Assembly: GCA_002496725.1 (NCBI GenBank)
Contig: DALI01000076.1
Coordinates: forward strand, 1 to 20,206
Reading direction: 5' to 3'
DNA from: Euryarchaeota archaeon UBA181
GTDB lineage: Archaea; Thermoplasmatota; Poseidoniia; Poseidoniales; Thalassarchaeaceae
DNA: 20,206 nucleotides
Part shown: positions 1-7,926 of the stretch, piece by piece
Position numbering within the stretch: the stretch's first letter is position 1
How the letters are laid out: every line of letters starts with the position of its first letter
Translations under genes and position numbers: made by a program
Notes under the pieces: generated by a model
Databases searched by the model: none
Told to the model about the DNA's origin: nothing
What the model saw: only the letters and a program-made list of their open reading frames with translations

Positions 1-17
1 AAACTGGAGATAATAGT

Positions 18-1073
18 ATGAACGCAACACCACCAGCAGAAAAACCCCCGGCACCACCAGCAGACGCAGTATCTAAGGGATACGAGGAGAAGGCTGCAAA
101 GGCCAGAGGTTCAAAGAAAGCCAATGAGAAATTAGAGGCAGTTGGAAGGATTGGGGCCGCCATAGGCGCTGAAGTCCAGAAGGTGATTATCGGAAAGGCA
201 CACGTGATAGACAATGTCCTGGTGAATATTCTTTCGAATGGTAACCTCCTATTCGAGGATTATCCCGGTCTAGCTAAGACTCTAATGACCAATACATTCG
301 CAGATGCCCTGGGTTGTGATTTCAAGAGGGTACAATTCACCCCTGATCTCCTACCTGCCGACATAACAGGAACTAACATCTACGATGCTAAGAAGGGAGA
401 GTTTACATTCAAACCGGGACCTATTTTCTGTAATCTTCTTCTTTCGGATGAGATAAACAGAGCCCCTCCAAAGACTCAGGCGGCACTTCTAGAAGCGATG
501 CAAGAGAAGCAAGTGACAATTGGTGTTGTGACACATAAGCTTCCTGCTCCCTTCTTGACAATGGCAACACAGAATCCCGTTGAACAGGAAGGTACCTATC
601 CACTTCCAGAAGCTCAACTCGATCGTTTCATGTTCAAGATGAGCGTTGGATACCCAAATAGGGCAGATGAAGACGAAATCCTAGCAAGACGAGTTGCTAG
701 GAAAAAGGATGCAGTCGAAGTCGAGACAATAACGGATCCTTCACGTGTGGTCGCCATGCAAGAGGCCTGCGAAGAAGTGTACGTAGATCCAGCCGTTAGA
801 ATGTACATGGTTGAAATTGTAACTAGAACCAGGGAAGATCCTCGTGTCTTAGTCGGATCATCCCCTCGTGGCTCTCAAGCTCTTCTGAAGACCAGTCGAG
901 CCGCTGCCGCAATGAGTGGAAGAGACTTCATTACCCCTGATGACGTAAAGGCAGTAGCTGTCCTAGCAGTCTCCCATAGGCTGATTCTGAAACCGGAGCA
1001 TCAGATTAAGGGACTAGAGAACGAAGAGGTAGTTACAGATATTCTCCGTCAGGTACCAGTACCTACGGTTTGA
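18..1073 (+). CDS. moxR: MoxR-family AAA+ ATPase
   Basis: AAA+ ATPase of the MoxR family. These proteins act as chaperone-like ATPases with vWA or DUF58 partners, often in maturation of envelope or metal-dependent proteins. A Pro/Ala- and Lys-rich tail occupies residues 1-40. The P-loop is DYPGLAKT (81-88, K87/T88). Walker B is LLLSDE (140-145), followed by INRAPPKTQ. Sensor 1 is ATQNP (N186), the arginine-finger region is LDRF (R203), and sensor 2 is SSPRG (R284). The first P-loop glycine is replaced by Asp81. Length (351 aa) is slightly above the usual 310-330 because of the tail. The ATG at 18 follows a GGAG at 6-9. The DUF58 gene starts 31 bases downstream on the same strand, so the two are probably co-transcribed. 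Family assignment is firm; the client protein is unknown. Confidence 0.93.
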   Translation: MNATPPAEKPPAPPADAVSKGYEEKAAKARGSKKANEKLEAVGRIGAAIGAEVQKVIIGKAHVIDNVLVNILSNGNLLFEDYPGLAKTLMTNTFADALGCDFKRVQFTPDLLPADITGTNIYDAKKGEFTFKPGPIFCNLLLSDEINRAPPKTQAALLEAMQEKQVTIGVVTHKLPAPFLTMATQNPVEQEGTYPLPEAQLDRFMFKMSVGYPNRADEDEILARRVARKKDAVEVETITDPSRVVAMQEACEEVYVDPAVRMYMVEIVTRTREDPRVLVGSSPRGSQALLKTSRAAAAMSGRDFITPDDVKAVAVLAVSHRLILKPEHQIKGLENEEVVTDILRQVPVPTV

Positions 1074-1104
1074 GCCTTTGATTTGAATAAGAGAGGAGAT
1101 TGCC

Positions 1105-2424
1105 ATGGCGTGGAGCAGGAAGTCAGCGATGTTTGCATCTCTGGCTATTGCTCTTTATCTGCTTGGGCTAGTTCTTCGTAATCAACAGCTAGTCACTGTT
1201 GCGGTGGTTCTTCTTTCATTCCTGACATGGGCCGCATTCATGTCTAATCATGCTGATGTCTCATCCTCTGGAAGAAGAGCTGATGAAGATACCAATAGTG
1301 ATGGGGTGCAACTCAATAGCATCGTAGCATTGAGGAAAATTTCCTCTGCTAGAATATTCGAAGATGGAGAGATAGAGATAACATTGAGGCTCCAGAATAA
1401 ATCTAATCTTGCAAAGATTGTCGAAGTCCGAGACAGGGTACCTGAAGTCATGAGAGTGAAGAAGGGTGCAAATTATGTGTTGATGGAACTGGGCCCCCAG
1501 AGGGAGACTACAATTAGTTACACGATTGAAACACCGCTCAGGGGATTCTACACAATCGGACCAGTCTGCATAAGGATCCAAGACGCTTTCGGACTTTTCC
1601 ACAATGAGAGGGAAATTAATCTGTATGACGATTTCCTAGTTTTCCCCAAGATGGAAGACATCAAAGATGCCCTCATAAAGAGTAGGGTTCCGAAGATATT
1701 CACTGGTGCAGTAAATATCAGAAATCCTGGAGAGGGGTCTAATTTCTACAACCTAAGAGAGTATGTCCCAGGAGATCCGATGAAGAAGGTGAACTGGTCT
1801 GCCACTGCTAGAAGTGGAGGTAAGATGATGGTAAATGAATATGAGAGGGATGCTGTGAGCGATATTATTCTAATCATAGACAGTAGATCTGTAAGCGAAA
1901 CTGGGCCCGTCAGCAGGAACTCTTTGGTCTACAGTACTAGAGCGGCTGCCAGTCTATCGCAGTACTTCCTATCAAGAAGAGACTCCGTAGGATTAGTAGT
2001 GTATAGCGATGAGATAGTCTCAGTGGACAGGGATACTGGGAAGAAGCAACTTTACGTTCTTCTAACCAAACTTGCAGGTGCTATTGCCAAGGGAAATACA
2101 CCTCTGAAAGTAGTTACCAATAGAATTATGCCCCACATAAACAGAGGGAGTCCGATTATCATCCTGAGTCCGCTTGAAGATGACTCGACTATTGTCGATG
2201 CAGTCAGAGACCTCAGGGCTAGGAACTTCGATGTGACTGTTCTCTCGCCGAGTAGCCTTGAGTTTGAGTTTGATGCCAAGAGGCTCGATAGGACCGGATA
2301 TGAGGTTCTAAAAACTGAGAGAGACATTCTGATGACTGAACTGCGCGGGCTAGGTGCTTTCGTCATGGATTGGGAACCAGATATGATGCTGAACACAGCC
2401 CTAGCTGGTGCAAGGGGATTCTGA
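1105..2424 (+). CDS. DUF58 domain protein, membrane-anchored
   Basis: DUF58 protein, the usual partner of MoxR ATPases. Two hydrophobic segments near the N-terminus (about 9-24 and 28-46) anchor it in the membrane. A beta-rich region (about 70-180) follows. The DUF58 signature lies at 213-248: LREYVPGDPMKKVNW, then SATARSGGK and NEYERD. The C-terminal part resembles a vWA-like fold (DIILIIDSRS at 253-262, GLVVYSDE around 296-303), but a perfect DxSxS metal site is not seen. The start is set by GAGAGGAGA at 1091-1099, six bases before the ATG. The 439 aa length fits the family. Its exact role is unknown; related clusters often encode transglutaminase-like or vWA proteins involved in envelope assembly. 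Confidence 0.88.
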   Translation: MAWSRKSAMFASLAIALYLLGLVLRNQQLVTVAVVLLSFLTWAAFMSNHADVSSSGRRADEDTNSDGVQLNSIVALRKISSARIFEDGEIEITLRLQNKSNLAKIVEVRDRVPEVMRVKKGANYVLMELGPQRETTISYTIETPLRGFYTIGPVCIRIQDAFGLFHNEREINLYDDFLVFPKMEDIKDALIKSRVPKIFTGAVNIRNPGEGSNFYNLREYVPGDPMKKVNWSATARSGGKMMVNEYERDAVSDIILIIDSRSVSETGPVSRNSLVYSTRAAASLSQYFLSRRDSVGLVVYSDEIVSVDRDTGKKQLYVLLTKLAGAIAKGNTPLKVVTNRIMPHINRGSPIIILSPLEDDSTIVDAVRDLRARNFDVTVLSPSSLEFEFDAKRLDRTGYEVLKTERDILMTELRGLGAFVMDWEPDMMLNTALAGARGF

Positions 2425-2434
2425 GGTTGATCGT

Positions 2435-3376
2435 ATGGCTAAGAAGAATAAAGTCGGAGAGGGAGGAGATACTTCTCACCTATACGAGGGCAAGACTGTT
2501 AGATCATCTGCTCCCAGCCGTAAGAAGGCGGCAGGAAAACTGAAGTCGAGCACTGAAATTCCGAAGGACGCCATTCCAGAGATTCATGTTCCTAGTTTCG
2601 TAGAGTCTTTCTTCGGTGGTCCTGTTGTGGCCAAGCAGAAATTCCTTCCAGCGGATAGGATGGTTTCTTCCCTGCAGTTTGGAGCTGCGATTTCTTTGCT
2701 GATACTGTGCTTCCTGACTCTAGCAATCACCCCTGTTGCTGGTACGGCGTGGTTCGCAGTCTCGAATATGATGGGGCTTGGGTCATTGGGTGGCCTTTTC
2801 CATCTCTCATTGATAGTAATAGGATTAATTGGTGGCATCTATGGGATATTTCAGAGGGATAAGAGGGCAATGCTGGTTTCCTATGTCGTACTCATCTTAG
2901 TTACGGTAAGATTCGCTGGTAGTACGGTTGAGTTTAGATTTGGATTTCTTCCAGAGGGAGAAATCGCTCAGAAGTTCATTCTGATATTGTATGCAGTTTT
3001 CCTAGTTATGTACATCGAGCTTTCGAGTGGCGTTATTAGATTCTCAATGCTAGATACGTCTATCAGAATGAATGAGGTGTATGTAATGGGAGTGAATAAG
3101 ATTACCAGGAGGTATCACACCTCATTGGCCATAGCTCCGATAGTTGCTGGCCTAGTAGCCCTGATGACCCTTCTTATCAATCTGATAATCCCTGCTATTG
3201 TTGATATTTTTGATGGCAGTGCTGATGTTGCTTCCGAGAGGCTAAGGGAATCTGTAGAGTTGACTAGCGTTTACGGTGTCGCTTTGGGGACTGCCATAGT
3301 TTTCTTGGTTATCGCAATAATGTTTGGAATTAACCTTCCTCTCAGAATTCAACAAATGCGAGAAAGGAATGCCTAA
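2435..3376 (+). CDS. Six-helix membrane protein, unknown function
   Basis: I do not recognise a named family. The ORF stays open from a GTG at 2408, inside the DUF58 gene. The ATG at 2435 is the better start because it lies ten bases after the DUF58 stop, and GAGGTTGAT overlapping that stop can act as its ribosome site. From this start the protein has 313 aa. Residues 1-70 are polar and Lys-rich, probably cytoplasmic. Six likely membrane helices follow at about 79-102, 119-139, 146-162, 179-196, 230-256 and 278-299. A short basic tail ends the protein. Its place directly after MoxR and DUF58 suggests it is the membrane subunit of that set, a position often taken by poorly conserved membrane proteins. 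Its 3' end overlaps the convergent aroC by four bases (CTAA serves both stops). Confidence 0.75.
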   Translation: MAKKNKVGEGGDTSHLYEGKTVRSSAPSRKKAAGKLKSSTEIPKDAIPEIHVPSFVESFFGGPVVAKQKFLPADRMVSSLQFGAAISLLILCFLTLAITPVAGTAWFAVSNMMGLGSLGGLFHLSLIVIGLIGGIYGIFQRDKRAMLVSYVVLILVTVRFAGSTVEFRFGFLPEGEIAQKFILILYAVFLVMYIELSSGVIRFSMLDTSIRMNEVYVMGVNKITRRYHTSLAIAPIVAGLVALMTLLINLIIPAIVDIFDGSADVASERLRESVELTSVYGVALGTAIVFLVIAIMFGINLPLRIQQMRERNA

Positions 3377-4473
3377 TTGTGGATATATCCGCCCGATATA
3401 CCCAAATCTGCCATCACTAGCATGGCCACTGATTCTACGACAGGTACCGCCCTCGGACCAAGTACAGGATCATGTCTTCCACCAACCTTCAGAGGGAGTC
3501 TCTCATTGGTCGGGAGGTGCAGTGTGAATTGCTTACGAGGTATGCTGCTAGGGGGTTTGAAATGAATCTTGATGGAAATCGGAGCACCTGTTGAACGTCC
3601 TCCTAGGGAGCCATCGGCCCTGCCTTCTGAAGAGCCTTCCAAGACTGGTCCATCCTCACTTGGAACCCATGCATCATTATGTTCACTGCCCCTCATCTTT
3701 GATGACTTGACCCCTTGAGAGAACTCCACAGCCCTTGCACCTGGTATTGCCATCAAAGCCCTGGCAAGCGAAGGCTCAATTCCATCAAACCATGGCTCTC
3801 CAACTCCGATTGGGAGGCCATCTATCAGTAGCTCGACAACTGAGCCGATCGTATCCTTATCTTTCCTGATCGATTCCACCTCTTCTGACATTAGTGCCGC
3901 TGCATGGGGGTCTCTGCAATTCAATCTCCCCGAATCTGTTGAAGGATCCAAAGGTGTACTTCTATCCAATTCGAAAAGTGGCCTTGAATGAATCATGCCT
4001 ACACTGTGTAAATGTGCATGGCACGACCATCCCACTGCCCTCAGTAATGACCTTGCTTGACTACCGGCGGCCACCAAGCCAAAAGTGAGCCTTGCTGATT
4101 GGGAACCTCCACCCCTCAGATCCGCTGCACCCTCTGACCTTACTGATTCAACCATATCAGCATGCCCTGGTCTCGGATGGTCAGGGAGGAATGAGTAGTC
4201 TCGAGACTTGGCATCTGAGTTCATCGTCATCATTAGTATCGGCCATCCCGTTGCCTTCCCATCGTGCACCCCCGACATAATCTCACATTCATCTAACTCC
4301 GTTCTTTGAGAAAGTCCCTTTCTCCCAGGCCTCCTTCTTTGCAAATCTCGATACAATTCCTCTGCATCTATTGGGGTTCCGGGAGGAATACCCTGCACCA
4401 ATGCTCCGACGCACTTTCCATGACTTTCTCCAAATAGAGTGACTTTGAGATTCTCGCCAAGTCCCATTCCCAA
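3373..4473 (-). CDS. aroC: Chorismate synthase
   Basis: Converts 5-enolpyruvylshikimate-3-phosphate to chorismate using reduced FMN, the last step before the branches to Phe, Tyr and Trp. Visible motifs are GESHG (15-19, active-site His18), LQRRRPG (44-50), RTELDECEIMSGV (57-69), RPGHAD (101-106, His104) and RGGGSQSARLT (120-130). The canonical last motif is RGGGRSSARET, so two polar or acidic positions differ here. Length (366 aa) is normal. The TTG at 4473 is favoured over the ATG at 4467. It gives the family's M-G-x-x-[FL]-G opening, and the strong GAGGAGG at 4481-4487 lies seven bases from it but 13 from the ATG. The gene begins two bases after the shikimate kinase stop, so translation is probably coupled. 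Confidence 0.95.
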   Translation of the reverse strand: MGMGLGENLKVTLFGESHGKCVGALVQGIPPGTPIDAEELYRDLQRRRPGRKGLSQRTELDECEIMSGVHDGKATGWPILMMTMNSDAKSRDYSFLPDHPRPGHADMVESVRSEGAADLRGGGSQSARLTFGLVAAGSQARSLLRAVGWSCHAHLHSVGMIHSRPLFELDRSTPLDPSTDSGRLNCRDPHAAALMSEEVESIRKDKDTIGSVVELLIDGLPIGVGEPWFDGIEPSLARALMAIPGARAVEFSQGVKSSKMRGSEHNDAWVPSEDGPVLEGSSEGRADGSLGGRSTGAPISIKIHFKPPSSIPRKQFTLHLPTNERLPLKVGGRHDPVLGPRAVPVVESVAMLVMADLGISGGYIHN

Positions 4474-4475
4474 AT

Positions 4476-5330
4476 TTATGCCTCCTCTTTTATCTTGTCA
4501 GTTGTCACGAATTCGGTTCTGATCACATGTTCGCAGAACTGTCCCAATTGCGAATCAAGAAAATCTTGCTCTGATTCGTAGCAAACTACTGCTATCGAGG
4601 GACCCGATCCACTCAGACCTGCCGATAGTGCTCCTGAGGCTATCATGAGGTTGCAAATCCTTAGTGCTTCGAAATCATCAGTAGATGAGGCTACAGCCAT
4701 GCCATTAGATGAAATTGAGTCTAATATTGAGCCTTTTATTAGTGAAGCGAATGCCCTCTCGAAAATCTGTGAATAACTTGAGAATGATTCCCGATCGATC
4801 TTCGCGTCTCTTGGCCCCCTAAGGCCGATGAGTACAGAAAGACCAGGTTCTACATCGCCCTCGAAAAGAATTGATTCTCTCGAAGGATTGGTTGGGTCGA
4901 TTACTTTCCATCCGTGAGTCATAGCCGCCCAAGTATCATCCATACTACCGGAAATCGTACATCCGGATGCTCTCTGAGCCTCGACTGCCAGATCAACAAT
5001 CTCAAAATCTGAAAGACCTGTCCAAGATGCCTCATCGAGAGCCCTGATAGCCGCACATGCCAAAGCAGAGCTGGACTTGAGTCCTTGGCCTATAGGGACG
5101 TCACTAATCACCTCCCACCCAAAGACTGGCGGTAGAGGAAATCCACTTCTGTACCAAATGGAAGAAACCTCAGTGAGAATCCCATGTTCATCTTCATTAT
5201 TCTCCATCGGAGAATCGTGGAGGTTTACAAGTGTCTGGAGCTTTACAGGGACTGAGCATCCCTTTCCGGTACCTAATGCATGTAAAATTGATATTGCCCC
5301 ATTGGCTTGTCCGGAACCTAGGATTGTCAT
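4476..5330 (-). CDS. aroK: Archaeal shikimate kinase (GHMP kinase family)
   Basis: Phosphorylates shikimate at the 3-OH with ATP. Archaea use a GHMP-fold kinase unrelated to the bacterial AroK P-loop enzyme. The GHMP phosphate loop is seen as VPIGQGLKSSSALA (78-91). The C-terminal glycine-rich motif is GLSGSGPSIAVV (238-249). The segment around 120-132 (ASGCTISGSMDD) matches the substrate-side region of archaeal shikimate kinases. Length (284 aa) is typical. The ATG overlaps the stop of the DHQ synthase gene (ATGA), showing translational coupling. Homoserine or mevalonate kinase are related alternatives, but position between DHQ synthase II and chorismate synthase makes shikimate kinase by far the best call. 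Confidence 0.92.
   Translation of the reverse strand: MTILGSGQANGAISILHALGTGKGCSVPVKLQTLVNLHDSPMENNEDEHGILTEVSSIWYRSGFPLPPVFGWEVISDVPIGQGLKSSSALACAAIRALDEASWTGLSDFEIVDLAVEAQRASGCTISGSMDDTWAAMTHGWKVIDPTNPSRESILFEGDVEPGLSVLIGLRGPRDAKIDRESFSSYSQIFERAFASLIKGSILDSISSNGMAVASSTDDFEALRICNLMIASGALSAGLSGSGPSIAVVCYESEQDFLDSQLGQFCEHVIRTEFVTTDKIKEEA
4481..4487 (-). promoter_or_regulatory. Ribosome binding site deciding the aroC TTG start
   Basis: GAGGAGG on the minus strand, inside the last codons of the shikimate kinase gene. Its seven-base spacing to TTG 4473 supports that start over the in-frame ATG at 4467. Confidence 0.6.
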
Positions 5331-6274
5331 CTTTCGCTGACCTCCCCCTGGACTGGATTACCAATGTGGCGCATGCTCCTATCTGTTAGAACCATGATCT
5401 CTTCGTCCACACTAATTTCGGTTACGGGTATCGCAACGCCGGAACTAGTCACCAGACGAACTGTCTCTGCTTGCTGAACTAAGATATGCCCATTGGCATT
5501 TTCTGATTCTAGAGAAATTTTCAGAAGTGGCCTTTTCTCGATTTTTAGCCTCCCTATTGTAGCTATCCTAGTGATGCCATCTTTAGAGAAAACCGAAACC
5601 CTATCTCCGGAACTAATCTCACTGAGGTATTTGGTTGATCCGTTACCCAACAAAACATAGGAATGGATGGCTCCTGCATTTATCCTGAATGGCCTAGACG
5701 GGACATACTGAGACGGAATGGTCTCCCCATGGACTAGACATAAGCAAGAGGAAGTCGAGCCTACCACTATCCCTTCTCCGTCCGAGAGCCTTTCAGTCAG
5801 GTCAACACATACTCTCTCCCCCAGTCCTGCCGTAGTAACTGCGGAAACCTTCGCAATGGAGAGCTCTGGATTGTGTTCCTCAATCTTTCTGGTTACTTTC
5901 TCAGCAGCAATCGAAATCGCAGATTCCCAGAGGGATGGTGCTTCCGCCTCTGGGGGAATAACAATTGCATCGACGCCATGCTCAAGGGCGAATGACACGC
6001 CCTGGATATCTATTTCTTCGGAAATTGCCACTGCAATTCTAGTTCCACTACCTGAGGAAGAAGCAATTATATTCTCTAGGGGGATCATTTTCCAATCGGA
6101 ACACCTTACCATCACCCAAGGAACCATTCCCACTAGTGAAATTGCCTCATCTTGACCCTTGAAATCATCAAGAGACACAGTAGCTACGTCTGGAGCACTC
6201 CCGTTCCATATACGATATTCTGAATTTGGTTGAGCTGGAGAGTCATATTTCTCCGCATCGACCCATATTTCCAT
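5327..6274 (-). CDS. aroB': 3-dehydroquinate synthase II (archaeal AroB')
   Basis: Archaeal 3-dehydroquinate synthase, which oxidatively deaminates and cyclises ADH to 3-dehydroquinate with NAD+. It replaces bacterial AroB, to which it is unrelated. The diagnostic stretch lies at 168-207: GIVVGSTSSCLCLVHGET, then SQYVPSRPFRINAGA and IHSYV. The C-terminal half is beta-rich and shows the family pattern GDRVSVF...R.A.IGRLKIEKRPLLKI. Length (315 aa) is a little below many archaeal members (about 340-380). The start is supported by GAGGTGA, which overlaps the TGA of the upstream ADH synthase gene five bases before the ATG. The next gene overlaps by four bases. Confidence 0.94.
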   Translation of the reverse strand: MEIWVDAEKYDSPAQPNSEYRIWNGSAPDVATVSLDDFKGQDEAISLVGMVPWVMVRCSDWKMIPLENIIASSSGSGTRIAVAISEEIDIQGVSFALEHGVDAIVIPPEAEAPSLWESAISIAAEKVTRKIEEHNPELSIAKVSAVTTAGLGERVCVDLTERLSDGEGIVVGSTSSCLCLVHGETIPSQYVPSRPFRINAGAIHSYVLLGNGSTKYLSEISSGDRVSVFSKDGITRIATIGRLKIEKRPLLKISLESENANGHILVQQAETVRLVTSSGVAIPVTEISVDEEIMVLTDRSMRHIGNPVQGEVSER

Positions 6275-6283
6275 TAAATCACC

Positions 6284-7081
6284 TCATGAGAGGGGTTTTC
6301 TGCCCTTGTGGACTACTTCATTGAGTGCTTTGACGTACGATTCTGGATCATCAGAACCGAATATCTGCCGCCCCATGCATACTCCTGCACATCCCACTGA
6401 CATGGCATCCTGAACTAAGGAAATGACGTGCCGCCTATCGTTACCCAGTGGCCCTCCGGAGATTAGAACAGGAATAGGTGCAGCCTGTACTACCCTAGAA
6501 AATGAGTCCGCTGAACCTGTCCAAGGAACCTTTGCTACATTGCATCCCAGCTCCCATGCTAACCTTACGGCATGGGCTGTCCCATTGGTTGGGTCATCTT
6601 CATCAACCACCAGATTGGGACCTCTTGGGTACATCATACCCAAAACTGGAACTCCTGCTTCATTGGCTTGTCTAGTTATATCCCCCATTCTTTCTATCAT
6701 CTGTGGCTCATATAAGTCACCAAGGTTAACTTGGGCAGAAACACCCACAGCTCCTCGTGATAGTGCTTCAGACACTGAAGCCACTATGACCTTGTCCTGA
6801 GACCTGTCTCCCCCGTGAACTGTCGAAACTGAGGCATGGCAGACATAGCCGCCCCATTCATTCCGTGCATAGTGGTGACTCACTGGGCCCTTCTGCATGA
6901 CTAGTGCATCGGCGCCTCCTGCGATAACTGAGTCCACAACCTGATCCATGTTGGTTAGGCCCCTTACTGGGAAACTGGAGGCCCCATGGTCCATTGGGAC
7001 CCAGACTCCTTTCCCACCAGGGAGAATCTTAGCTAGACTCTGCTCAATGGCATCTGCCATGTATGTTCGTCCAAGCACCAT
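6284..7081 (-). CDS. aroA': ADH synthase (2-amino-3,7-dideoxy-D-threo-hept-6-ulosonate synthase)
   Basis: Class I aldolase of the DeoC/FbaB group that begins the archaeal shikimate route. It makes ADH from a ketohexose phosphate derivative and aspartate semialdehyde. Key residues counted from the ATG at 7081: VPMDHG (28-33), Tyr151 in MMYPRGPN, the Schiff-base lysine K184 in NVAKVPWTGS, and the phosphate-binding motifs LISGGPLG (206-213) and CMGRQIFG (235-242). K184 agrees with the position I recall for the Methanocaldococcus enzyme MJ0400. A class I fructose-bisphosphate aldolase is the close alternative. The adjacent DHQ synthase II strongly favours ADH synthase. A GTG one codon upstream (7084) is also possible. 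No clear ribosome site is seen, and a 53-base gap separates it from xth. Confidence 0.92.
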   Translation of the reverse strand: MVLGRTYMADAIEQSLAKILPGGKGVWVPMDHGASSFPVRGLTNMDQVVDSVIAGGADALVMQKGPVSHHYARNEWGGYVCHASVSTVHGGDRSQDKVIVASVSEALSRGAVGVSAQVNLGDLYEPQMIERMGDITRQANEAGVPVLGMMYPRGPNLVVDEDDPTNGTAHAVRLAWELGCNVAKVPWTGSADSFSRVVQAAPIPVLISGGPLGNDRRHVISLVQDAMSVGCAGVCMGRQIFGSDDPESYVKALNEVVHKGRKPLS

Positions 7082-7134
7082 CACTTGAATGATGGCTTAA
7101 TGCCGTGAGGTCATGAAATAGACTCTTTTGCACT

Positions 7135-7917
7135 TCACATATTGAAATCGACAATTACAGGTGCGTGATCGGAAACAACTAGACCGCCTTCTCTCATTAC
7201 TTCTGCAGACTTCATGAGTGCCCTTGCCGCATCGTTCGCTAGAACATAGTCGATCCTCCATCCTCTGTCCCTCTCTCTTGCCTGCCTGAAGTTAGACCAC
7301 CAAGTGTAAGGTCCCTTTTGCGGCCCAATATGAATTCTCAGAAGATCATGCCATCCTCCCTCTAACATCCTAGAGAACCATTCTCTCTCATGCATCAGGA
7401 AGCCGGAGGACCTCTTGTTTCCCTTGGGGTCCCAGATGTCGTCTTCGGTATGGGCGATGTTCAGGTCCCCGCATAGCAGGGCGGGCTCTTCGGAGCCCAC
7501 GAACATGTTTGCCCATTCCATCAAGTCCTCTATCCATTGATCCTTGTATGCCTGCCTGTTATCTCGGGAGGACCCATTTGGAAGATATATATTGACGCAG
7601 TGCATCCCCTTGTGCTTAGTATGCAGAACCCTTCCCTCTGGATCCCTGACCTCATCCAGATCGGTGTCTATTCCCCTTCCGATTTCCTCCGCCCCGACCC
7701 TCGAGCATGACATCACGCCCGAGTACCCCTTTCTTTGTGCTGGGTGCCAAATGACTTCGTAGCCCTCTGGCTCAGACCAATCCTTTGGCATCTGCTCCGG
7801 AAGGGCCCTTACTTCTTGGAAGAGCATTACATCGGCATCTATCCTTTCTATGAAATCATAGAGGCCCTTTCTGTGGGCCGCTCTGATGCCATTCAGGTTC
7901 CAAGTGACTACTCGCAT
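7135..7917 (-). CDS. xth: Exodeoxyribonuclease III / AP endonuclease
   Basis: Mg-dependent EEP-fold nuclease that cuts 5' to abasic sites and has 3'-exonuclease activity in base excision repair. The family motifs are all present: WNLNGIRAA (6-14), metal ligand E35 in LFQEVRA, GYSGVM (64-69), Y111 in NIYLPNGS, CGDLNIAH (149-156, D151/N153), GPYTWWSNFRQARERDRGWR (202-221) and the catalytic SDHAP (249-253, D250/H251). Length (260 aa) is close to E. coli ExoIII. GAGGGT overlapping the upstream permease stop lies a few bases before the ATG, so the gene probably lies in the same transcript as the ABC permease. No functional link between the two is evident. Confidence 0.96.
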   Translation of the reverse strand: MRVVTWNLNGIRAAHRKGLYDFIERIDADVMLFQEVRALPEQMPKDWSEPEGYEVIWHPAQRKGYSGVMSCSRVGAEEIGRGIDTDLDEVRDPEGRVLHTKHKGMHCVNIYLPNGSSRDNRQAYKDQWIEDLMEWANMFVGSEEPALLCGDLNIAHTEDDIWDPKGNKRSSGFLMHEREWFSRMLEGGWHDLLRIHIGPQKGPYTWWSNFRQARERDRGWRIDYVLANDAARALMKSAEVMREGGLVVSDHAPVIVDFNM

Positions 7918-7926
7918 GTCTTACCC

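Noticed and set aside
5718..6155. 145-residue plus-strand ORF.
   Set aside because: It lies wholly opposite the DHQ synthase II gene and shows no domain; Ser/Thr/Pro-rich shadow translation.
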